From Planctomycetales bacterium (lineage in GTDB: Bacteria > Planctomycetota > Planctomycetia > Planctomycetales > Planctomycetaceae), in NCBI GenBank assembly GCA_020050375.1, contig JAGVKR010000392.1:1-7141 (forward strand): a stretch of 7,141 nt of DNA. Reading direction: 5' to 3'. Position numbers and translations under genes: made by a program. Position 1 is the first letter of the stretch, and each line of letters starts with the position of its first letter. This document shows positions 1-7,002 of this stretch, one piece after another. The notes below the pieces were generated by a model. It made no database searches and was not told the DNA's origin. It was given only the letters and a program-made list of their open reading frames with translations.

Positions 1-1985
<1,985 letters not shown>

Positions 1986-2142
1986 ACAATGATCATTGGT
2001 TCGCGACCGACGAGACAAAGCCCAAACTTTGCTTTGCTTCGCCGACCGAAAACACGTGCTACCACTCTGCGCTCACCAAGGAGCCGACAGAGCTGTGTAA
2101 CTCGCCATGCTTCTAAGAGTTTTTATTCTGACACGCTTCGAC

Positions 2143-2158
2143 GCTGACGTAAGTCAGC
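2143..2158 (-). other. Short hairpin downstream of boxA in the 23S leader
   Basis: GCTGAC (2143-2148) and GTCAGC (2153-2158) form a perfect 6-bp stem with a four-base loop (TTAC on the transcribed minus strand). It lies about 45 nt after boxA and 160 nt before the mature 23S end. It may be a leader structure analogous to the boxC region of other rRNA leaders or a processing signal. That role is inference; only the inverted repeat is seen. Confidence 0.45.
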
Positions 2159-2201
2159 TTCATTGCGCATCGAGATATAAGATGCCACTCTTGCCGCTAC
2201 C

Positions 2202-2217
2202 AAATTGTCAAAGAACA
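2202..2217 (-). promoter_or_regulatory. boxA antitermination element of the 23S leader
   Basis: The minus strand reads TGTTCTTTGACAATTT, which differs in two positions from the rrn boxA consensus TGCTCTTTAACAATTT. In well-studied bacteria, boxA RNA binds NusB-NusE (S10) and lets RNA polymerase read through Rho-dependent terminators in the long untranslated rRNA genes. It is followed by about 215 nt of leader before the 23S start and preceded, two bases upstream, by a strong hairpin, which is the usual boxB-boxA order. The TTGACA-like string inside it is not called as a promoter, because boxA explains it better. Confidence 0.85.
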
Positions 2218-2219
2218 AA

Positions 2220-2258
2220 GCCGCAAGACACTCGACCTTTCGGACGACATCTTGCGGC
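2220..2258 (-). promoter_or_regulatory. boxB-type hairpin preceding boxA
   Basis: GCCGCAAGA (2220-2228) pairs perfectly with TCTTGCGGC (2250-2258). Inside the loop a second short stem forms (TCGACC 2232-2237 against the GG.CGA around 2242-2247, with one mismatch), so the whole is a 39-nt extended hairpin. It ends two bases before boxA on the minus strand, the position of boxB in E. coli rrn leaders and spacers. Its role in antitermination is inferred from position; the hairpin itself is clear. Confidence 0.7.
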
Positions 2259-2416
2259 ACCAAGCCCTGATGGGCTGAAGCGGACCCGAGACTCCACCGG
2301 CAGAACAATGCCGCAGGCGAACCGCGAAACCGCTTCAAACCACCGTTTGGTGCCGACTGCCTGCGTCCTGAACGACCCTCTTTTGGCGTTCGCCGCGAGC
2401 AATGTGTGAGAGGGGC

Positions 2417-2445
2417 ATCCTACGAACCCCGCCCTAGATCGTCAA
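2417..2445 (-). promoter_or_regulatory. sigma70-type promoter for the 23S rRNA unit
   Basis: On the minus strand a -35 TTGACG (2445-2440) and a -10 TAGGAT (2422-2417) are separated by exactly 17 nt. The -35 matches the consensus in 5 of 6 positions and the -10 in 4 of 6. The bases just upstream (about 2446-2475) are A/T-rich for this GC-rich locus, with GAAAAACGATAGAAAG, which would suit an UP element. After the -10 comes a GC-rich discriminator, GCCCC, typical of stringently controlled rRNA promoters. The predicted transcript start is near 2410, giving a 23S leader of about 425 nt that contains the boxB hairpin and boxA. No such promoter would be needed if 23S were transcribed only with the upstream tRNAs. 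Confidence 0.7.
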
Positions 2446-2592
2446 GCAACTTTCTATCGTTTTTCAAAGATTCGGGGAAGAACCGGATTCGCCGCCGGCT
2501 GACCACAAGGACCAAGCCGAGAGCGCCCCGCAGACGACGCAAATTACGCAAAATCACGGGTTTGCGGACTCAAAACATCTCGAATAGAACAA

Positions 2593-2665
2593 TGGAGACG
2601 ACCGGGATCGAACCGGCGACCTCCGCCTTGCAAAAGCGGCGCTCTCCCAGCTGAGCTACGTCCCC
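2593..2665 (-). tRNA. tRNA-Ala (anticodon TGC)
   Basis: This is a 73-nt cloverleaf. The acceptor stem GGGGACG pairs with CGTCTCC (one G-U pair) and the discriminator is A. The D arm is GTAGCTCAGCTGGGAGAGC. The anticodon stem-loop is CCGCT-TTTGCAA-GGCGG, with TGC in the loop and a U-G pair closing it. The T arm contains GGTTCGATCC. The 3' CCA is not encoded; TTG follows the discriminator. It lies downstream of tRNA-Ile and upstream of 23S, the usual order of bacterial rRNA spacer tRNAs. Confidence 0.97.
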
Positions 2666-2670
2666 GTGAA

Positions 2671-2739
2671 CAGGGGGCAGGGATCTGGAGACAGCCACCA
2701 GAAATCAGTTTCACTCTGACTCCTGCCACCTGTCCCCTG
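2671..2739 (-). other. Stem in the spacer between tRNA-Ile and tRNA-Ala
   Basis: CAGGGGGCAGG (2671-2681) is complementary to CCTGTCCCCTG (2729-2739) except at one pair, so the tRNA-Ile/tRNA-Ala spacer RNA can fold into a long stem of 11 positions around a 47-nt loop. Such stems in tRNA spacers often serve as cleavage sites that separate the two precursors. That use is inferred; the inverted repeat is seen directly. Confidence 0.45.
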
Positions 2740-2753
2740 GCGCTCTGCCCAAT

Positions 2754-2827
2754 TGGGCGCACTTGGATTCGAACCAAGGACCTCAGCCTTATCAGGGCTG
2801 CGCTCTAACCAACTGAGCTATGCGCCC
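2754..2827 (-). tRNA. tRNA-Ile (anticodon GAT)
   Basis: This is a 74-nt cloverleaf. The acceptor stem GGGCGCA pairs perfectly with TGCGCCC and the discriminator is A. The D arm is ATAGCTCAGTTGGTTAGAGC. The anticodon arm is CAGCC-CTGATAA-GGCTG, with GAT in the loop. The T arm contains TTGGTTCGAATCCAA. CCA is not encoded. It is the first gene of the tRNA-Ile, tRNA-Ala, 23S series. In most bacteria a 16S gene would lie immediately upstream; here there is none. Confidence 0.97.
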
Positions 2828-2843
2828 GGCACTAACAGGACGA

Positions 2844-2874
2844 GCAGCCCGGCTGTTTTCACCAGCCGGGCTGC
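2844..2874 (-). promoter_or_regulatory. Stable leader hairpin upstream of tRNA-Ile
   Basis: GCAGCCCGGCTG (2844-2855) and CAGCCGGGCTGC (2863-2874) form a perfect 12-bp GC-rich stem with a 7-nt loop. It ends 16 nt before tRNA-Ile on the minus strand and would sit at the very start of the transcript if the promoter proposed at 2886-2914 is right. A further copy of the arm (GCCGGGCTG at 2902-2910) offers alternative pairing. The minus-strand side lacks a U-tract, so it is not a standard terminator for that strand. On the plus strand T-runs begin 12 nt after the stem, so it might stop antisense transcription. A 5' stability or processing stem is the likelier role. Confidence 0.55.
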
Positions 2875-2885
2875 CGCGATCCGCT

Positions 2886-2914
2886 ATTTTTGCGTTTTTC
2901 TGCCGGGCTGTCCA
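2886..2914 (-). promoter_or_regulatory. Candidate promoter of the tRNA-Ile/tRNA-Ala unit
   Basis: On the minus strand TGGACA (2914-2909) and AAAAAT (2891-2886) are 17 nt apart, matching the sigma70 consensus at 5 and 4 of 6 positions. The predicted start would be near 2879, just before the 12-bp hairpin and about 50 nt before tRNA-Ile. The call is weak: the -35 overlaps the third copy of the hairpin arm, and another weak pair lies further upstream (TCGACA and TATAAA, 20 nt apart, around 2945-2980). Confidence 0.3.
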
Positions 2915-3077
2915 GTGTGCGTCGCTACTCCATTCCACGATTGCGGATTTATATGATGAAGTCGGGGCGATCCTGTCGATACAACCGGGAAGACCGGATT
3001 GACCCGAACGCGCGGAAGGCTCCTCGTCCGCCTCCTGGTCAGGTTGTGAGGCTGATCGCCGGTTGGGGAACCACGGT

Positions 3078-3782
3078 ATGTCGCGGTTGATTGCCCTCCC
3101 CAGCGCCGCGGTCGCCTTGATCCTGTGGCTCCTCGCGCTTCCGCCGGCCACACACGGGCAGGATCCGGAGATCCTCCCCGGTATGCCCGGTGACAGCCTG
3201 CCCGCCGGTGAGCTGCCGCTGCTCACTCCGCCATTTCTCGAAGATCGCGATTCTTCCGCAGATTTTTCTGCCGAATCGACCAAAACCGACGCGCCGAAAC
3301 CGCGCGATTACGGCGTGACGGGCGACTGGTTCGGGGCTCGCTCGACGCTGCGTGAAGACGGGATCAGCTTCAAAACAAACATCACGCAGTTCTATCAGGG
3401 GATCGCCGCGGGGGGACTGAACGAAACGTTCCACTACGGGCTCAAGCTCGACTATTTCGCCGTCATCGAGGGGGAGAAGCTGCTCGGCTGGGAAGGGTTC
3501 TATGTGAACCTGCACGGCGAAACGCGAACGGGAGAGAGCATCAACGCCGACGTCGGGGCGCTCTTGGCCCCAGATTTCGCGTTGTACTTCCCGCAACCGA
3601 ACGGCACGGCGAACGCCCTCACCAACGTGCAGTTTCAGCAGTATCTGACTGACGACTTCGTCGTTACGCTGGGAAAGATCAACACGCCCGACGGGGTGAA
3701 TATCCACCCCTTTATGGGGGGATACGGAACCGACCGCTTCATGAGCATGGATCGACCAGCTTCTCGTCGTCGATCCCGATAA
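3078..3782 (+). CDS. OprB-family porin, 5' part of a broken gene
   Basis: Carbohydrate-selective porins of the OprB family form outer-membrane beta-barrels for small sugars and other solutes. I chose the ATG at 3078 because GGGGA (3065-3069) lies 8 nt upstream and the product then begins with a clean signal peptide: MSR, a hydrophobic core at about residues 4-21, and a likely cut near A24-G27. A Pro/Asp-rich linker follows, then the OprB start (GVTGDWFGAR at about 79-88, FKTNITQFYQGIAAGG at about 98-113). Barrel strands continue to GGYGTDRFMSM (about 214-224), after which the reading leaves the family (RPASRRRSR) and stops. Family members run to about 400-500 residues; this frame gives 234. 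The C-terminal barrel is encoded just downstream in another frame. A -10-like TATGAT (2952-2957) lies upstream without a convincing -35. Confidence 0.85.
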   Translation: MSRLIALPSAAVALILWLLALPPATHGQDPEILPGMPGDSLPAGELPLLTPPFLEDRDSSADFSAESTKTDAPKPRDYGVTGDWFGARSTLREDGISFKTNITQFYQGIAAGGLNETFHYGLKLDYFAVIEGEKLLGWEGFYVNLHGETRTGESINADVGALLAPDFALYFPQPNGTANALTNVQFQQYLTDDFVVTLGKINTPDGVNIHPFMGGYGTDRFMSMDRPASRRRSR

Positions 3783-3801
3783 TTCCCGGCGCGGCTGGGG
3801 C

Positions 3802-4116
3802 GTGTTCGGCAACATCGGAATGTCGGACGGCGACCCGAACCCGATCCGCTGGTTTCTCAATGCGGGGCTCTCGGGGATGAGTCCCCTTTCCCGCCGCCCG
3901 TACGATTCGTTCGGCATCGCGTATTACCATCTCGGCACCAGTTCGGCCCTCAAACAGGCCTTTCCGATGCGCGACGAGCAAGGGTGCGAGCTGTACTACG
4001 ACGCCGCCGTGACGAAGTGGTTCCGCCTGACCGCCGACGTGCAGGTGATCAACCCCGGCCAACGCGCCGCCGACACGGCGTTCGTGACGGGACTGCGAGG
4101 GAAGATCATTTTCTGA
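3802..4116 (+). CDS. OprB-family porin, 3' part of a broken gene
   Basis: This frame carries the C-terminal part of the same porin. Family-like residues begin before the first ATG, at about 3748 (IDQLLVVDPDNSRRGWGVFG), and run through GMSDGDPNPIRWF, SFGIAYYHLG, ELYYDAAVTKWFRLTADVQV and INPGQRAADTAF to the terminal strand GLRGKIIF, which ends in Phe as is usual for outer-membrane barrels. An in-frame stop at 3742-3744 blocks extension upstream, and no signal peptide is present, so this piece alone cannot make an exported porin. The ATG at 3802 has no evident ribosome binding site and falls inside a conserved segment. It is best read as the remnant or second exon-like part of the gene starting at 3078, after loss of the middle. 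Confidence 0.8.
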   Translation: MFGNIGMSDGDPNPIRWFLNAGLSGMSPLSRRPYDSFGIAYYHLGTSSALKQAFPMRDEQGCELYYDAAVTKWFRLTADVQVINPGQRAADTAFVTGLRGKIIF

Positions 4117-4127
4117 CGACGCCTCTC

Positions 4128-4237
4128 ATTTTGTATTTTTGAGCTTTCGGATTTCCCTGGACATTTGATTTTTGGATTTCTCCGCTTTCACGACCAAACC
4201 GCGGCCGGACAAGCCCGAAGCCCGAAATACAAATGTC
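4128..4237. repeat. Imperfect inverted repeats in the porin-baeRF intergenic region
   Basis: TTTGTATTTTTGAGCTTTCGG (about 4130-4150) resembles the reverse complement of CCGAAGCCCGAAATACAAA (about 4215-4233), with a few mismatches and small gaps. A second pair, GACATTTG (4160-4167) and CAAATGTC (4230-4237), is exact. The region is AT-rich and low in complexity compared with the GC-rich genes on either side. The remaining intergenic bases (4238-4363) show an A-rich stretch and no gene. It may act as a terminator for the porin or be a decayed repeat element. Only the symmetry is seen. Confidence 0.5.
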
Positions 4238-4363
4238 TAAGAAAAGTCAAAAAGACAAAACTCAAAACGGGAGACAAGTTGCGTCCGTTGTAGTGTGTTC
4301 GTGCGTCGGTTATTCTGCCGGGTCAACTCTCAACTGTGATCTCCCACGAAAGCCGAGCCCCCC

Positions 4364-5449
4364 ATGATCTGCGCCGCCGCTCTCAAACAGCTTCAGAAAC
4401 ACCACGACTACCCCTCGATTTCGGTGCTGGCCCCGACACATCGGACGGCTCCGGCGAACAAGCGCGACCGGATTGTGGTGAAAAACCTCGTGGCGCAGGG
4501 ATTGAAGCGACTCAACAAAGAGTTCAAGAAGCGCGAAGTGGCGGCGCTCGTCAAGAACCTCAACAAGCTCATCAGCCAGGTCGATTGGGAGCACGCGCTC
4601 GATGGGCTCGCCTTGTTCGCCAGCCGCGACGTGGCCGAGATCGTCTCTCTGCCGTTCAAGGTGAAGGCCCGCGTCGCCATCGACGCCTCGTTCGCCACGC
4701 GCGACCTGGTCTTCACCCTCAATCGGGCCCCGCGCTATCGCGCTCTCGTGCTGACCGAGAAGCCCGCCCGCCTCTTCGAGGCTTCGACCAACCTGCTCAC
4801 CGAAATCCGGCAAAAGCCCTTTCCCATGACGCACAAGGGGCCCGGTGGAGCGATACGGCTGCCGGGGGGTCAGGGGATCAACCGATCGGCCGTCCGCGAC
4901 GACGCCCATCGTCAGTTCTTCCGCAAAGTCGACGAGGCCCTCGCGGCGATTCAAAAAGAAGAGCACCTGCCGCTCGTTGTCGTGGGGGTCGAAAGGTATC
5001 TCGCGTTCTTCCAGGAGATGACCCGGGACGCCGAGTCGATCGTCGGCTTCGTCGCCGGGAGCTACGACAACCCGTCTCCCAGTGAGCTCGGGAAGCTCGT
5101 CTGGCCGGTCTTCAAATCCGGTTCGACGGCACGACGCACGCGGGCCCTCGTCCGCCTGAGCGAAGCGGTCAGCGCCAACCGGCACGCCTCGGGGATCGAT
5201 CAGGTCTGGCGGGCCGCGTTCGAGAAACGCTGCCAGATCCTGCTGGTCGAGACCGGCTTCGAGCACCCCGCCGACCTTTCCCCGCTGGGAGACCGATTGC
5301 TCCCCTACACCGGCAAGGGCGCTGCGGCTCTGGACGACGCCGTCGACGAAGCGATCGAAAGCGTCCTCGCCAACGGCGGCGAAGTGTTCTTCTACGAACC
5401 GGGGGCCCTCGACATCCACCAGCGAATTGCCGCCGTGCTGCGGTACTGA
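4364..5449 (+). CDS. Bacterial archaeo-eukaryotic release-factor-like protein (baeRF) with a GGQ motif
   Basis: This 361-residue protein looks like a baeRF, a bacterial relative of eRF1/Dom34/Vms1 thought to act on ribosomes in rescue, quality control or hibernation; some members are annotated as ribosome hibernation factors. The N-terminal part has DYPSISVLAPTHR (15-27), typical of the family, then a Lys/Arg-rich helix and DGLALF (80-85). A glycine-rich loop ends in GGQ (168-170) and is followed by GINRSAVRDDAHRQFFRKVDEAL, laid out like the GGQ loop and helix of eRF1 domain 2. A VVVGVERYLAFF strand (about 205-216) and a C-terminal L7Ae-like domain (about 285-361), with VDEAIESVLANGGEVFFYEP, complete it. 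An in-frame TGA at 4337 excludes earlier starts, and no clear Shine-Dalgarno sequence precedes the ATG. It is probably cytosolic and single-gene. The family is fairly certain; the function is inferred. Confidence 0.85.
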   Translation: MICAAALKQLQKHHDYPSISVLAPTHRTAPANKRDRIVVKNLVAQGLKRLNKEFKKREVAALVKNLNKLISQVDWEHALDGLALFASRDVAEIVSLPFKVKARVAIDASFATRDLVFTLNRAPRYRALVLTEKPARLFEASTNLLTEIRQKPFPMTHKGPGGAIRLPGGQGINRSAVRDDAHRQFFRKVDEALAAIQKEEHLPLVVVGVERYLAFFQEMTRDAESIVGFVAGSYDNPSPSELGKLVWPVFKSGSTARRTRALVRLSEAVSANRHASGIDQVWRAAFEKRCQILLVETGFEHPADLSPLGDRLLPYTGKGAAALDDAVDEAIESVLANGGEVFFYEPGALDIHQRIAAVLRY

Positions 5450-5458
5450 GCCAAAACC

Positions 5459-6160
5459 CTACGTCGCCGGCGTCCCCTTGGGCTTCGGTGCCGACGGGTC
5501 GGGTTCGACGTAGATTTCGATGTCGTCGCGGTTCTTGTCGACATAGACCGCCAGGCCGCCGTTGATGTCGCGCTGGAGTCGATTCCCCTTGGCCGCCAGT
5601 CGATAACCCGGCACGCGAAGAATGAAGGTGACACCTTCCTCGGGAACTCCGTCGAAGGTGAACCGTCCTTCGGCATCCAGCGGGACGTTCTGATGGTCCC
5701 AGGCCAGCTCGCGGGTCAGCATGAGCCGCACCCCTTTGGGAATCGACTTGCCGTCTGTGGAAATCACCCGCCCCGCCAGCCGATACGCCGGTTCGAGCGT
5801 CAAATCGCCCGCTTCGACAATGCTGCGATCGCGCCCTGCGTGCAACTGATGGATCTGCAGTGTCCCCCGGTTTTCGCTCCCCTTCATGTGCGTGTAGAGA
5901 TAATAGTCTTCGCCCGGCGGCATGTGGCGGAACTCGAATTCTCCGGTTTCGTTCGTCCCCGTTTCCATCTGCCCGACAAAATTTTCAATTCCGCGGTCGA
6001 CCTGCACGAGCCCGACAGAAATTCCCGGCACCGGCTTTCCGTCCTTCACAATCCGGCCGCGAATGTCAGCCCCCGCCTGCAGCACCAGCTCGTGCTCTTT
6101 GCCGACGGAGAGCAGGTCGAAGTTTCGCTTGGCTTGCTCGCGCCCCCCCGGCCCGCACAT
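5459..6160 (-). CDS. Carboxypeptidase-regulatory-like domain protein, C-terminal part (frameshifted)
   Basis: This frame continues the exported protein that starts at 6713. The joint is in the run of seven G on the minus strand (6149-6143); family-like sequence starts right after it (REQAKRNFDLLSVGKEHELVL). Two further beta-sandwich modules follow: ADIRGRIVKDGKPVPGISVG to FEFRHMPPGEDYYLYTH, and YRLAGRVISTDGKSIPKGVR to GRFTFDGVPEEGVTFILRVPGY. It ends in an acidic/proline-rich tail (EPDPSAPKPKGTPAT). The ATG at 6160 overlaps the upstream frame and has no convincing ribosome binding site, so this is not thought to be a separate gene. Its stop lies 9 bp from the stop of the convergent baeRF gene. 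Confidence 0.8.
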   Translation of the reverse strand: MCGPGGREQAKRNFDLLSVGKEHELVLQAGADIRGRIVKDGKPVPGISVGLVQVDRGIENFVGQMETGTNETGEFEFRHMPPGEDYYLYTHMKGSENRGTLQIHQLHAGRDRSIVEAGDLTLEPAYRLAGRVISTDGKSIPKGVRLMLTRELAWDHQNVPLDAEGRFTFDGVPEEGVTFILRVPGYRLAAKGNRLQRDINGGLAVYVDKNRDDIEIYVEPDPSAPKPKGTPAT

Positions 6161-6713
6161 CGAGGGCGATGTCGGCGTCGACGCTCGTGATCACGAACTC
6201 CCCCCGCAGATTGGTCACTGCCAGCGCGTCGACCCCTTTCAGCGTCCCCCACCAGCGACGCTCGCCCACTTTCGCGCCGAACGGCTCGACCGTCGCGCCG
6301 ACGATCGGTTTCCCCTTCGTGTCGATCACCCGCCCGCGGAGCGTGTGCCGCGGGTCGAGCATTTCAGGAAACGGCGATAGTTTCGCGGCCAGCGGCGCGC
6401 GGAGCGGATCGACGTTCGGGACGAGCGTCGGCTGGAACCCCTCGGCGACGACGAGCACGCGAAAAACCAACTCCGCGTCGAGTTTCGGCAACGTGAACTT
6501 CCCCGCCGCATCGGTTTGCGTCCGCTTGATGCAGTCGGGATAGCACGAGGGACAAAGCGGGTTCGTCCCCTGCCGCGGCCGGGCCGTCTCAATGAAAATG
6601 TGCGCGCCGAGCAGCGGCTTGTCGGCAGCGTCCACCACCGTACCCGTCAGATCGACGGCGGGCGCATGCGCCCCGAGCAGCAGAACGGCGGAAATCAGCA
6701 ACGGACCAGTCAT
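6066..6713 (-). CDS. Exported carboxypeptidase-regulatory-like domain protein, N-terminal part (frameshifted)
   Basis: The start at 6713 is preferred over the ATG at 6749, because AAAGGTG (6724-6718) precedes it and the product then opens with a signal peptide (MTGPLLISAVLLLGAHAPA). Two modules of the carboxypeptidase regulatory-like (transthyretin-type beta-sandwich) fold follow. The first, from VDLTGTVVDAADKPLLGAHIF to TDAAGKFTLPKLD, holds the cysteine cluster CPSCYPDC (Cys54, 57, 61). The second runs from HTLRGRVIDTKGKPIVGATV to TNLRGEFVITSVDADIALDVRA. Just after that the frame passes through seven G and the reading turns into an unrelated Ala/Arg/Gly string before stopping. Removing one G joins it to the downstream frame, giving about 416 residues. 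Such modules are usually accessory adhesion or scaffold domains of secreted proteins; no enzyme domain is visible. Confidence 0.82.
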   Translation of the reverse strand: MTGPLLISAVLLLGAHAPAVDLTGTVVDAADKPLLGAHIFIETARPRQGTNPLCPSCYPDCIKRTQTDAAGKFTLPKLDAELVFRVLVVAEGFQPTLVPNVDPLRAPLAAKLSPFPEMLDPRHTLRGRVIDTKGKPIVGATVEPFGAKVGERRWWGTLKGVDALAVTNLRGEFVITSVDADIALDVRAGGARASQAKLRPALRRQRARAGAAGGG

Positions 6714-6828
6714 TGAACACCTTTCGCAGGGGCCATCGCACGGGACCAATCAGAACACCGCCATAGGGCAGGCTTTCTCAAGGAGAACAACGACAAGCCG
6801 TTCACACGCTGAAGAATGAAGAAGAGGA

Positions 6829-6947
6829 ACCACGGAATACACAGAACACACGGAAAAAGACGGCGGAAAGCGAACAGATCATCTTCGCCACTTTCTTGTA
6901 TTTCCTCCGTCTTGTATTTCTTCCGTGTCTTCGGTGTATTCCGTGGT
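6829..6947. repeat. Palindromic intergenic repeat with ~25-30-nt arms
   Basis: The left arm, beginning ACCACGGAATACAC at 6829, and the reverse complement of the right arm, ending at 6947, agree in all but two of the first 25 positions and more loosely for about 7 more. The interior (6861-6916) holds a further partial unit with CCGTCTTGTATTTC. The element lies about 115 nt upstream of the start at 6713, in a region with no gene. Elements built on CCACGGAATACAC occur in many environmental bacterial genomes, planctomycetes included, and are often mistranslated as short proteins containing strings like TTEYTEDTE. Its mobility and function are not known to me. The flanks 6750-6828 and 6948-7002 show nothing I can name. 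Confidence 0.75.
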
Positions 6948-7002
6948 CAATCCAATTTCGTTGATCGAAATCCTCGCGCCGTGCGCACATTCATGACGCG
7001 AG

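Larger units (their letters stand above)
1986..2592 (-). other. Spacer and 23S leader between tRNA-Ala and 23S rRNA
   Basis: This stretch of about 600 nt holds no protein gene. In the direction of transcription it contains a small hairpin (CGCAAA at 2547-2552 with TTTGCG at 2561-2566), a sigma70-like promoter (2417-2445), an 8-bp long-range stem (TGAAGCGG 2276-2283 with CCGCTTCA 2330-2337) enclosing a small CGGCA/TGCCG hairpin (2298-2313), a boxB-type hairpin (2220-2258), boxA (2202-2217), a GCTGAC/GTCAGC hairpin (2143-2158), and the 5' flank of 23S. That flank normally pairs with the 3' flank to form the RNase III processing stem, but its partner lies outside the window. Short open frames here lack ribosome binding sites and family resemblance. 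Confidence 0.8.

Noticed and set aside
2107..2777. Short frames over the tRNA-23S spacer and the tRNAs (for example those containing TTGIEPATSALQKRR or GALGFEPRTSALSG)
   Set aside because: These are the familiar false translations of tRNA genes and spacer DNA.
2844..2900. Hairpin plus downstream T-runs as an intrinsic terminator on the plus strand
   Set aside because: The T-runs start 12 nt after the stem and are interrupted by GCG, and no plus-strand gene lies upstream; kept only as a hairpin of unclear role.
2945..2980. TCGACA and TATAAA on the minus strand as the tRNA promoter
   Set aside because: Spacing of 20 nt is outside the normal range, although the hexamers themselves are fair.
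3039..3917. 292-codon minus-strand frame opposite the porin
   Set aside because: It crosses the damaged joint of the porin but has no recognisable domain; the porin strand explains the sequence.
4336..5085. 249-codon plus-strand frame overlapping the baeRF gene
   Set aside because: Arg/Pro/Gly-rich shadow frame with no family resemblance.
4310..5419. 369-codon frame antisense to the baeRF gene
   Set aside because: The opposite strand encodes a clear family member over the same span; the antisense product has the Arg/Gly/Asp-rich look of a mirror frame in GC-rich DNA.
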